Assembly (NCBI GenBank): GCA_050873765.1
Contig: JBNMJK010000010.1
Span: 1-48,848, forward strand
Reading direction: 5' to 3'
Source of the DNA: Sodaliphilus sp050873765
Lineage (GTDB): Bacteria > Bacteroidota > Bacteroidia > Bacteroidales > Muribaculaceae
Length of the DNA stretch: 48,848 bases
The position numbers and the translations under genes are program-made. Positions 23,737-31,840 of this stretch are shown piece after piece (positions within the stretch are counted from its first letter, which is position 1; every line of letters starts with the position of its first letter). The notes under the pieces are model-generated. The model ran no database searches. It was not told where the DNA came from and worked only from the letters and a program-made list of their open reading frames with translations.

Positions 23737-25308
23737 TTATTCCTCCCGGCGTTTCCACCCGTTACGGCGGCCGTGTATGATGGGGCGCTCATTCTCCTTG
23801 CCCAGCGTGGGCTCCTGGTGGCGCACCACGGCCCGAGCGTGCTTTTCGCTGTGGAAGAAGTCGTCGTGTGTCATGCGGCCGTTGTCGCCTTCTTCGCGGC
23901 GAGGGCGTTCATCGGCGCGGTGGTCGTCGAAACGGCGGCGTGGACGGTCATCGAAGCGGCGGTCACCAAACTTTCGCCGTGGTCGGTCGTCGGTGCGGCG
24001 GTCATCGAAACGGCGGCGTGGACGGTCGTCGAAGCGGCGCTTTCGCGCATCACCGGAGTTTTCACCATCGCGCTTCTTGAAGGTTTCCTCAAACCGGGGC
24101 CGACGCGCGCCACGGTCCTTGTCGGCGGCACGGAAGCCCTCATTGCGTATCGATCCGCCTTCGGCCTTCATGTCCTTATAGGATCCGTCGAAAATTTTGT
24201 ATTCACGCAGCTCACATTCCAGGTCGCCATTGAGCAGGGGATAGTTCACCGATGGGCGCAGCCCGATGAGGTCGGTGAGCTCTCCATACGAGATGATCCA
24301 TGCGTCGTAACCCTTAAACACAAATTTCAGCTTCTTGCCCAGAGTCTCGTAAAGTTCGTTGATGTCTTGATATTTCAGTCGCTCGCCATAAGGAGGGTTG
24401 GTGATCACCACGCCTTTTTCTGGTGCTTCTTCCCAGTCGGCGATGGCGCGCTGCTTCAGGTCGATCATCTTGCTCACGCCAGCGCTCTTGATATTGGCTT
24501 CGGCAATGGCGATGGCCTGAACGGCAATGTCGGTGCCATAGATTTTGTATTTAAACTCGCGCTCCTGGCTGTCGTCGTTGTAGATGGTGTTGAAAAGTTC
24601 TTCATCATAGTCGCTCCAGTGCTGGAAGGCGAACTCCTTGCGATACACACCGGGGTTGATGTTGGCGGCAATCATAGCGGCCTCCACCAAGAATGTGCCG
24701 GAGCCGCACATCGGATCCACGAAGTTGCATTGGCCGTCCCACCCGCTGAGCTTGATGATGCCGGCGGCCAGCACCTCATTGATAGGCGCCTCGGTTTGGG
24801 CCACACGCCAGCCGCGCTTATAGAGCGGTGCGCCGGAAGAGTCGAGCGATATGGTCACCTCATCTACCGATATGTGCACATTCAGCACGAGGTCGGCACC
24901 AGTCACACGGATAGAAGGGCGCTTGCCATGTTTTTCCTTGAAATAGTCCACGATAGCGTCCTTCACACGGTAAGTGACAAAGCGCGAGTGGCGGAACACA
25001 TCGCTGAACACGGTAGTGTCGATGGAGAAAGTTTTGCCGGTGCTTAAAACGGTGTCCCATTCAAATTTGCGCACTTGCTCATAGAGGTCGTCAGCGTCGG
25101 TAGAACGGAATTTGTAGATTGGTTTGAGAATGCGCAGTGCGGTGCGGCAGCAGAAATTTGCCTTATACATCGTTTCGAGATTGCCCTTAAACGCCACCAT
25201 GCGCTTGCCTTGGGTCACTTCTTGCGCTCCGAGGGCCTGAAGCTCGTCGCTGAGCACACCTTCCAATCCCTGGAAAGTTTTAGCCACCATTTCAAAATTT
25301 TCACTCAT
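23737..25308 (-). CDS. THUMP-domain class I RNA methyltransferase (RlmL/N2-G type) with Arg/Asp-rich tail
   Basis: A 523-residue protein. Residues ~1-160 form the THUMP-like RNA-binding part (MVAKTFQGLEGVLSDELQAL), ~160-385 the methyltransferase: NFVDPMCGSGTFLVEAAM (SAM motif I) and VVITNPPYGERL (the N-P-P-Y catalytic motif of N-methyltransferases). This is the YcbY N-terminal/RlmL-like family that makes m2G in 23S rRNA. After ~residue 405 it carries a disordered tail of ~115 residues with repeats such as RRFDDRPRR and RRKFGDRRFDDRPRR. Such tails probably help bind RNA. The repeats are also repeats at DNA level (23900-24060), a potential site for copy-number change. Confidence 0.88.
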   Translation of the reverse strand: MSENFEMVAKTFQGLEGVLSDELQALGAQEVTQGKRMVAFKGNLETMYKANFCCRTALRILKPIYKFRSTDADDLYEQVRKFEWDTVLSTGKTFSIDTTVFSDVFRHSRFVTYRVKDAIVDYFKEKHGKRPSIRVTGADLVLNVHISVDEVTISLDSSGAPLYKRGWRVAQTEAPINEVLAAGIIKLSGWDGQCNFVDPMCGSGTFLVEAAMIAANINPGVYRKEFAFQHWSDYDEELFNTIYNDDSQEREFKYKIYGTDIAVQAIAIAEANIKSAGVSKMIDLKQRAIADWEEAPEKGVVITNPPYGERLKYQDINELYETLGKKLKFVFKGYDAWIISYGELTDLIGLRPSVNYPLLNGDLECELREYKIFDGSYKDMKAEGGSIRNEGFRAADKDRGARRPRFEETFKKRDGENSGDARKRRFDDRPRRRFDDRRTDDRPRRKFGDRRFDDRPRRRFDDHRADERPRREEGDNGRMTHDDFFHSEKHARAVVRHQEPTLGKENERPIIHGRRNGWKRREE

Positions 25309-25494
25309 CGTAGTTTCTATCTATTTAAAATTTGGTGCAAAGTTAGTGATTTTCCGCCACTCACGCCCTATTTTCTCCGCCTCAAAGCATAGCGAAGCTG
25401 CTTAATTTTTTCAAAAGCGAGGGCAAAGCGCCGGTCGCATGAAATAATCGGCCACACCTGGCGCATTTCTCCATGTGCAGCTCCCACTGCTCTA

Positions 25495-25644
25495 TTCGGC
25501 AGAAAAAGTGTAGTGAATGAGCCAAAGTTCGGCAGAAAAAGTGTAGTGAATGGGCCAAAGTTCGGCAGAAAAAGTGTAGTGAATGGGCCAAAGTTCGGCA
25601 GAAAAAGTGTAGTGAATGAGCTAAAGTTCGGCAGAAAAAGTGTA
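25495..25644 (+). repeat. Tandem array of five 33-bp units upstream of ATPase no. 2
   Basis: Units begin at 25495, 25528, 25561, 25594 and 25627. Each begins TTCGGCAGAAAAAGTGTAGT and continues GAATGRGCYAAAG; the first four are full and nearly identical, the fifth is cut after 18 bases (TTCGGCAGAAAAAGTGTA) and runs into AAAATATTTG, the promoter -33. The sequence is unrelated to the array at 20148, but the period, unit number and position are the same. The 25309-25494 part of this gap, next to the methyltransferase start, shows nothing else. Confidence 0.95.
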
Positions 25645-25650
25645 AAAATA

Positions 25651-25681
25651 TTTGTTATCGAACTGATATTGTGTAATTTTG
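25651..25681 (+). promoter_or_regulatory. Promoter of DUF4143 ATPase no. 2
   Basis: TTTG (25651-25654), a 19-bp spacer and TAATTTTG (25674-25681), 26 bases before the ATG. It begins 6 bases after the fifth repeat unit. Confidence 0.8.
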
Positions 25682-25706
25682 TATAAAAGATTCAGAAAAC
25701 AAGAAA

Positions 25707-27002
25707 ATGTACCGGAAATTATATAGTAGTTTACTTCAATGGAGGAAGAGCAACTCTCGGAAACCATTAATTCTTCAAGGCGCTCGACAAGTGGGTAAAA
25801 CCTGGCTTATGAAGCACTTTGGAAAGAATGAATTCAAATCGTGTGTTTATGTCAATTTTGAAAAAGACACTTGGGCATCGTCACTGTTCGATAAGGACTA
25901 TGACATAGATCGGATTTTGCTCTTTCTTCAAGCATATACAAATATAAAAATTGAAGTAGGGCAGACTCTTGTTATTTTTGACGAAATTCAAGAAGTGCCC
26001 AAAGGCTTGGAGGCTCTCAAATATTTTTGTGAAGACTTGCCTCAGTTGCATGTTATGGCTGCTGGATCACTGTTGGGAATTTCGATTCATACAGGAGTGT
26101 CGTTTCCTGTGGGAAAAGTGAACATGCTCACCCTTTTCCCAATGAGCTTTTCGGAGTTTTTGCTTGCTCTTGGCGAGAAAGAAAAAGTGGCTTTGCTGGA
26201 GTCTAAGCGATGGAATGTAGTGAATGTGCTTCTACCTGTTTATGAGGAATTGTTGCGTCAATACTATTTCGTGGGAGGAATGCCCGAAGCGGTTTTATCG
26301 TTCACTTCAGAAAAAAATCTGAAAAAAGTAAGAAATATTCAGCGCAACATACTGTCGGCCTATCGTAATGATGTGAGTAAACATGCGCCAAAAAGTGAAA
26401 TTCCACGTATTAATATGGTGCTTGATTCTATTCCTTCTCAACTTGCAAAAGAAAATAAGAAGTTTGTGTATGGCCTACTTAAAAAAGGTGCACGGGCAAG
26501 AGAGTTTGAAATGGCTATCCAGTGGCTTGTAGATGCCGGAATTGTTACTAAAATCCATTTGGCTACCAAACCTACTATACCGCTAAAAGTGTATGAAGAC
26601 TACAATGCCTTTAAGCTTTTTATGTGTGACTGTGGCTTGTTGGGGTGCCTGGCTGAGGCTCCACAAGAACTTGTCATTACGAGTAATCATATTTTCAAGG
26701 AATATAAAGGGGCTTTCACAGAGTCGTTTGTGGCGCAACAGTTGAAATGCAACCAAGACCTGTGTGTTTATTATTGGAGTAAGAGTGATTCCAAGTGTGA
26801 AATCGATTTTTTGGTGCAAAGTGGAGTGCGTGTTATTCCTGTTGAGGTGAAGGCAGAAGACAATGTTCACGCCAAATCACTCTCAACATTTTGCAATACA
26901 CTTTTCCCTGGGCTCAAAGGCTTGCGGCTATCAATGAAGCCTTATGTGGACCAGTCATGGATGGAAAACTATCCCCTCTGCGCTGCAGAGTATTGCTTAT
27001 GA
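25707..27002 (+). CDS. DUF4143 AAA+ ATPase no. 2
   Basis: A 431-residue paralogue of the gene at 18734. Walker A GARQVGKT (25-32), Walker B VIFDEIQ (89-95), AAGSLLG (118-124), and the C-terminal nuclease-like pattern CEIDFLV (Glu365, Asp367) with PVEVKAE (Glu380, Lys382) are all intact. The central region (VGGMPEAV) is the conserved DUF4143 core. It is clearly AT-richer than the core genes around it, suggesting horizontal acquisition. It is monocistronic: it has its own promoter, runs opposite to the methyltransferase and is convergent with the transporter gene. The function of the family is not established; proximity to a 33-bp array is the chief clue. Confidence 0.92.
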   Translation: MYRKLYSSLLQWRKSNSRKPLILQGARQVGKTWLMKHFGKNEFKSCVYVNFEKDTWASSLFDKDYDIDRILLFLQAYTNIKIEVGQTLVIFDEIQEVPKGLEALKYFCEDLPQLHVMAAGSLLGISIHTGVSFPVGKVNMLTLFPMSFSEFLLALGEKEKVALLESKRWNVVNVLLPVYEELLRQYYFVGGMPEAVLSFTSEKNLKKVRNIQRNILSAYRNDVSKHAPKSEIPRINMVLDSIPSQLAKENKKFVYGLLKKGARAREFEMAIQWLVDAGIVTKIHLATKPTIPLKVYEDYNAFKLFMCDCGLLGCLAEAPQELVITSNHIFKEYKGAFTESFVAQQLKCNQDLCVYYWSKSDSKCEIDFLVQSGVRVIPVEVKAEDNVHAKSLSTFCNTLFPGLKGLRLSMKPYVDQSWMENYPLCAAEYCL

Positions 27003-27080
27003 TATCTGTTTCTCCCATCAAGCTACATCAATTATTAGAACAGAAAATAGCCAAATTGGGGTGTTTTGTGTGGAGTTTGG

Positions 27081-28049
27081 CTATTTTGTGTGTGCCGATG
27101 AGTGCTTTTGATGGTGGTAGAGCTCAAGGCTATTGATGGCGTTTTGCCAGATGATGTAGCAGCCTGGGCCTACTGCTGCGAGCGGATTGATATAGGCGCT
27201 CGACACCCAGATGGCGAAAGCGGTGTTTTTCTGTCCGAGCGCCTGTCCGCTCTCCACTGTGCTGCCGAAGAAGCGTCCAATATTGCGCCCAACCGAAAAT
27301 TGCACCACGCATATCATAAAGCTCACCACGGCTATGGTGGCGAGCAGCGAGAGTGGTGCGTGCGAATTCATGATGTTGCGGAATGTGATGCCCGTGACGA
27401 TTGACAGGGAGCAGCCCCACAGGTAGAACGGCAGATTGGTCATTGCTGCCACCTTTTGCTGCACGCGTGGAAAAAGGCACTTCACAGCGTAGGCCAGTGC
27501 CATAGGCACCACCAGCACCACACACACCTTCCACATAATTGTGAGAAACGCCACCCCGAAGCTCATTTCCACGTGCGAGTCGATGAGCGGAAAAGCGAGT
27601 GGAATCATCACGGCTGTGAGCACATTCGACACGAAGGTGTAGGTGGTCATCGATTCCAGGCTACCGCCGAGTTTGGCGGTCACCACGCTCGCCGCCGCCG
27701 CGCATGGGCCAATCACGCAGGTGAGAATGCACTCCATCACCACCAAGTTGTGCCCCGTCATGCCAAAATATAGTATGCACCCCACCAGAGCAGCCACCAT
27801 CAGCATTTGGGCAAGGCACACCCAGAAATGCCACCAGGCAAGTCGCAGCTTCTTGTAGTCGATTTTAAGGAATGTGGTGAGCAGGATCACAAAAAGGAAC
27901 CAGGGCACCACCTCGTCGAACATGGGGCTTGCCGCCTTTGCAAAACCGTCGAGAGCGGGCGTGAGTGAAAACAGGTAATACACGGCTGCCCCACCGGCTA
28001 TGGCCACCGGCAGAGTCCAGTTTTTTAATATGTTCAGTAGTTTGTTCAT
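27081..28049 (-). CDS. Bile acid:sodium symporter-like (BASS-superfamily) transporter
   Basis: A 322-residue inner-membrane protein with about nine or ten helices. It resembles the BASS/SBF superfamily: an early WFLFVILLTTFLKIDY, a broken-helix-type segment GPCAAAASVVTAKLGG, and GQALGQKNTAFAIWVSS near the C-terminus, where BASS proteins keep a conserved G-Q-x-N core. YINPLAAVGPGCYIIWQN closes the membrane part. In gut Bacteroidales such proteins may carry organic anions, but the substrate is not readable. Helices are well formed and there is no frame damage. It lies upstream of a gap full of interspersed repeats (28068-28335). Confidence 0.6.
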   Translation of the reverse strand: MNKLLNILKNWTLPVAIAGGAAVYYLFSLTPALDGFAKAASPMFDEVVPWFLFVILLTTFLKIDYKKLRLAWWHFWVCLAQMLMVAALVGCILYFGMTGHNLVVMECILTCVIGPCAAAASVVTAKLGGSLESMTTYTFVSNVLTAVMIPLAFPLIDSHVEMSFGVAFLTIMWKVCVVLVVPMALAYAVKCLFPRVQQKVAAMTNLPFYLWGCSLSIVTGITFRNIMNSHAPLSLLATIAVVSFMICVVQFSVGRNIGRFFGSTVESGQALGQKNTAFAIWVSSAYINPLAAVGPGCYIIWQNAINSLELYHHQKHSSAHTK

Positions 28050-28067
28050 TTTTGTGCCACTAACGTT

Positions 28068-28335
28068 TAATTTCTAATTTAGGGAGTTAAGAAGATAAGA
28101 AGTTCGGAAGTTAAGACGAATGTCTAACCATTCACTAACCTCTAATTTAGGGAGTTAAGAAGTTAAGAAGTTCGGAAGTTAAGACGAATGTCTAACCATT
28201 CACTAACCTCTAATCTCTAATTTAGGGAGTTAAGAAGTTCGGAAGTTAAGAAGTTAAGACGAATGCCTAACCATTCACTAATCCCTTAATCTCTAATCTC
28301 TAACCTCTAACTTCCAACTTCTAATTTCTAACTTC
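28068..28335. repeat. Interspersed intergenic repeat, three tandem copies (68/75-bp spacing)
   Basis: AGGGAGTTAAGAAG occurs at 28081, 28149 and 28224, each followed by GTTCGGAAGTTAAG, GACGAATGYCTAACCATTCA and then CTAACCTCTAAT-type runs. The same core recurs in the next two gaps (30215-30400 and, inverted, 31630-31840). Confidence 0.9.
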
Positions 28336-30204
28336 TTTTAAACGCTGTATATGGGCGTGGAGCTTGCGGTAGAAGGGGTGGCGCGTGAGGGTGGACGCAT
28401 CACCCAGAATAATGAGCTTCATTCGCGCGCGTGTGATAGCCACATTCATACGTCGCAGGTCGCGCAGAAACCCTATCTCACCGCCATCGTTGGCGCGAAC
28501 AAGGCTGATGAGTATCACATCGCGCTCCTGCCCCTGGAATCCATCGACTGTGCCCACGGAAATCAACTGGCGGTAAGGCTTGAAGAAATCAGTGCCGCGA
28601 ATCATTTTGCGCAGCAGTTGCACTTGTGCGCGGTAAGGCGAAATGATGCCCACATCGATGCGCTCATCGAGCACATGGTCGCGACCTATTTTGGTGAAAT
28701 AGGTCTGGAGGGTTTGCAGTGTGAGCAGAGCCTCGTCTTTGTTGATGCGGCCGTAGCTCTCGCCCACAAATTGCTCCTTGAATCCCATGTCGCTGGTGTC
28801 AATCCACTCTATTGGTGTGTCGAAGTCGAGAATACTGCGGAATTTCACGTCGGGCGCACTCTGCACGGCACCGCCGTAAAACCATTCGCTGGAGAAGCGC
28901 ATAATCTCATCATTCATGCGATATTGCACCTTCAGGAGCGTAACCACTTGCGGATTGCTCTTCACTATCCGTTCCATCAGCGTGGTGCCGAGGCCGCCTT
29001 TCAGCGCTTCAATGCTCTTTACGGTGGGTGGCAGCTGCTGGTGGTCGCCGGCAAAAATCACCCTGCCCGCTTTTCTGATGGCAATCCAGCATGCCGCCTC
29101 TAAAGCCTGCGCTGCCTCATCGATGAAGAGGGTGGCAAACTTCATGCCGCTCAGCACACGGCTTGCGCTGCCGGCAAGCGTGCAGGCTACCACGCGCGCG
29201 CTGGCAAACAGGTCGGTATTGATGCGCATTTCAAGTTCGGTGGCGCGGCTTTTCAGCCGGTCAATCCGGTCGTGAAACCCGTGGTCGGACCGCTTCTTTT
29301 TGGCCTGCATCTCACGAATGGCTTTTCGCAGGGCCCAGAGCGTGGGGTAGTCGGGGTGCGCCTCAAACCGGCGCTCGTAGGTGAACGAGAGCATCTTGTC
29401 GTTCACCTTTGTGGGGTTGCCGATGCGCAGCACCTCCACGCCGCGGTCCACCAGCCGCTCGCTTATCCAGTCCACCGCCATATTGCTTTGCGCGCACACC
29501 ATCACCTGGCTTTCACGGCGCAGCGTCTCAAAGATGGCTTCCACAAGGGTGGTGGTTTTGCCGGTGCCTGGGGGGCCGTGCACGATAGCCACATCTTTGG
29601 CCAGGAGCACCTCGTTCACGGCATGCTCCTGCGTGGGATTGAGCCATGGGAAGCGCATCGGCGCAAAGGTGAATTTGGCTGTGGCCGACGGGTTGTAGAA
29701 AATGTCGCGCAGTTGTGCCAGGCGATTGCCCTTGGCGCGCATCACACGCTCTAAGGCATCGGTCATCAGGCGGTAGGTGGTTTCATCAAATGAGAGTTGC
29801 ACGCCCACATTCTCCACGCCCTGAAGCTGGGCTGCGCACCCAGCATCGGGAATAGCCACCACCATGCGCTCCGCCTCGGCATAGCTCACCGTGGCAGAGA
29901 AAGAATAGTATTTAATTTCATCGTCGGGGGTGATATGGAAAAACATCACCTGTCTGCCAAACTCGAAATTGTGCTCCACATCGGTGTCGGTGGTGCGCAG
30001 CACCTCCATCACCAGTTGATTGAGCGAGTTATAGTAGGTGCGGCCAATGCGTATAGGCAGCCAGCAGTCGCCCCGCTTCACTTTACGGCGCAATCCCACC
30101 GTTTCGGTCTGGCGACGAAACTCCTCCTTCTCGGCCTCGTATTCGGCTTGAAGCAGCACGCGCTGCTTTTGCAGTGCTAATATGGGTGAAACTCTTTGAT
30201 CCAT
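28321..30204 (-). CDS. SF1B helicase (DNA2/NAM7/IGHMBP2-like)
   Basis: A 627-residue cytoplasmic helicase. An N-terminal beta-rich region (about 40-150) precedes the motor. Motifs in order: Q motif LNPTQEHAV; I, GPPGTGKTT; Ia, VCAQSNMAVD; II, FIDEAAQALE; III, FAGDHQQLPPTVKS; IV-V region, LLKVQYRMNDEIM and TVDGFQGQERDVILIS; VI, VAITRARMKLII. These are the motifs of UPF1-like SF1B 5'-3' helicases. The partner or nucleic acid (RNA or DNA) is unknown. The gene is flanked by the same interspersed repeat at both ends and shares its strand with proA and proB, though gaps of ~190 bases argue against a tight operon. Confidence 0.92.
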   Translation of the reverse strand: MDQRVSPILALQKQRVLLQAEYEAEKEEFRRQTETVGLRRKVKRGDCWLPIRIGRTYYNSLNQLVMEVLRTTDTDVEHNFEFGRQVMFFHITPDDEIKYYSFSATVSYAEAERMVVAIPDAGCAAQLQGVENVGVQLSFDETTYRLMTDALERVMRAKGNRLAQLRDIFYNPSATAKFTFAPMRFPWLNPTQEHAVNEVLLAKDVAIVHGPPGTGKTTTLVEAIFETLRRESQVMVCAQSNMAVDWISERLVDRGVEVLRIGNPTKVNDKMLSFTYERRFEAHPDYPTLWALRKAIREMQAKKKRSDHGFHDRIDRLKSRATELEMRINTDLFASARVVACTLAGSASRVLSGMKFATLFIDEAAQALEAACWIAIRKAGRVIFAGDHQQLPPTVKSIEALKGGLGTTLMERIVKSNPQVVTLLKVQYRMNDEIMRFSSEWFYGGAVQSAPDVKFRSILDFDTPIEWIDTSDMGFKEQFVGESYGRINKDEALLTLQTLQTYFTKIGRDHVLDERIDVGIISPYRAQVQLLRKMIRGTDFFKPYRQLISVGTVDGFQGQERDVILISLVRANDGGEIGFLRDLRRMNVAITRARMKLIILGDASTLTRHPFYRKLHAHIQRLKEVRN

Positions 30205-30214
30205 AGATTCTTTA

Positions 30215-30400
30215 TTGAGAAATTAGAAATTAGAAGTTTGGAAGTTGGAAATCTGGAAGTTGGGAATCTGGAAGTTAAGGAGTTCGGAAGTTAAGACGAA
30301 TGTCTAACCATTCTCTCATCTCTAACCACTAACCTCTAATTTCTAACCTCTAATTTCTAACCTCTAATTTCTAACCTCTAACCTCTAATCTCTAATTTCT
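30215..30400. repeat. Interspersed intergenic repeat between helicase and proA
   Basis: Contains GGAGTTCGGAAGTTAAG and GACGAATGTCTAACCATTC followed by many CTAACCTCTAATTT units. Same orientation as the copies at 28068-28335. Confidence 0.88.
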
Positions 30401-31627
30401 AACCGGTGCATCACCGGTGATCACATATTTGTAGGTGGTGATTTCGGGCAGTCCCATTGGGCCGCGGGCGTGGAGTTTTTGGGTGCTGATGCCAATTTCC
30501 GCGCCGAATCCAAACTGGCCACCGTCGGTGAATGAGGTGGGCACATTGGCATACACACACGCAGCGTCCACTTCCTTGCAGAACCGCTGGCAGGCGCTCT
30601 CGTCTTCCGCCACAATACACTCACTGTGTCCCGACCCATGCTGAGCGATGTGCTCAATAGCCTCCGTGATGCCAGCCACGGTGCGCACAGCCATCTTGTA
30701 GTCGCGCCACTCGGTGTCCCAAGCTGAAGGGGAGGCATGTTGCAAATAGGGATATTTGCCACTAAGCGCCTCGTAGGCTTGCGGATCGGCATATATTTCC
30801 ACATGTTTGTCAGCCATAGGCAGCACCAGTTCAGGCAGGTCGGCAAGTCGGGCATTGTCGATGAGCAGACAGTCGAGAGCGTTGCACACACTCACGCGGC
30901 GCGTTTTCGCATTGTGAACAATGCGTTGTCCTTTGTGTAGGTCACCGCTGGCGTGGAAATAGGTGTGGCACAGTCCGGCACCGGTCTCGATGACAGGCAC
31001 ATGGGAATTGGCGCGCACATAGTCGATGAGGCCACGGCCACCGCGTGGAATAATCAAATCCACATAGCCCACAGCATTCAGCAGCGCAGAGGTGTAGCTG
31101 CGGTCCACAGGCAGCATCGTGGCCACGGCCTCGTCAATGCCCTCCTCGCGGAGCACGCTGTGAATGAGCCGGGTGATGGCAGTGTTGCTCTCCTCGGCGT
31201 CGTGTCCGCCCTTCATCACCACCGCGCTGCCACTCTTGAAGCAGAGTGAGAACACGTCGAAGGTGACATTGGGGCGAGCCTCGTAAATCACGCCAATCAC
31301 GCCAAAAGGCACACTCACCTTCTTGATGGTCATGCCGTTGGGCTGAGTCCATTCGCGGAGCGTTTTGCCCAATGGCGAAGGCAGACTTGCCACGCTGCGT
31401 ATGGCATCGGCAATCTCCTTGATGCGATCGTGGGTGAGGCGCAGGCGGTCGTACATCGGGTTGTTTTTGTCCATGCGCGCCAAGTCGCGCTCATTAGCAG
31501 CGAGAATGGTGCTTTCGGCGGCTTCTGTGGCATCGGCAAGATGCCGAAGTGTTGCGTTGATTTTATTGTCGGTGAGCAGGTTGAGCCGTCGGGAAGCCTG
31601 CTTAGCTTTTACAAAAATTGTATCCAT
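30392..31627 (-). CDS. proA: Glutamate-5-semialdehyde dehydrogenase (gamma-glutamyl phosphate reductase)
   Basis: A 411-residue aldehyde-dehydrogenase-family enzyme that reduces gamma-glutamyl phosphate with NADPH in proline synthesis. ANERDLARM, VPFGVIGVIYEARPNVTFDV and SGSAVVMKGGHDAEESN are the cofactor-binding parts. The catalytic Cys lies in RRVSVCNALDCL, and GSGHSECIV is the downstream conserved motif. The C-terminal end (ARGPMGLPEITTYKYVITG) is typical. It follows proB by ~210 bases, on the same strand, separated by an interspersed repeat. Together proB and proA channel the unstable acyl phosphate. No proC is present in the window. Confidence 0.95.
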   Translation of the reverse strand: MDTIFVKAKQASRRLNLLTDNKINATLRHLADATEAAESTILAANERDLARMDKNNPMYDRLRLTHDRIKEIADAIRSVASLPSPLGKTLREWTQPNGMTIKKVSVPFGVIGVIYEARPNVTFDVFSLCFKSGSAVVMKGGHDAEESNTAITRLIHSVLREEGIDEAVATMLPVDRSYTSALLNAVGYVDLIIPRGGRGLIDYVRANSHVPVIETGAGLCHTYFHASGDLHKGQRIVHNAKTRRVSVCNALDCLLIDNARLADLPELVLPMADKHVEIYADPQAYEALSGKYPYLQHASPSAWDTEWRDYKMAVRTVAGITEAIEHIAQHGSGHSECIVAEDESACQRFCKEVDAACVYANVPTSFTDGGQFGFGAEIGISTQKLHARGPMGLPEITTYKYVITGDAPVRN

Positions 31628-31629
31628 AA

Positions 31630-31840
31630 TTTTTTTGAGAAGTCAGAGATTAGAAATTAGAAATTAGAAGTTAGAGATTAGAGGTTAGTGAGTCGTTAGG
31701 CATTCGTCTTAACTTCCGAACTTCCGAACTTCTTAACTCCCTAAATTAGGGGTTAGTGATTAGGGGTTAGTGAATGGTTTGACATTCGTCTTAACTTCCG
31801 AACTTCTTAACTCCTTAACTTCCAGATTTCTTAACTTCTT
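31630..31840. repeat. Interspersed intergenic repeat between proA and proB (inverted copies)
   Basis: Two copies of CATTCGTCTTAACTTCCGAA, the reverse complement of the core in the preceding two gaps, followed by CTTCTTAACTCC and flanked by ATTAGAAATTAG and GGGGTTAGTG runs. Confidence 0.88.

Noticed and set aside
23731..25047. A 438-residue plus-strand frame
   Set aside because: It is a shadow of the THUMP methyltransferase and its repeated tail; high GC and few stops create it.
28068..31840. The intergenic repeats as insertion sequences
   Set aside because: No transposase frame and no terminal inverted repeats or target duplications are visible; they are simple sequence families confined to gaps.
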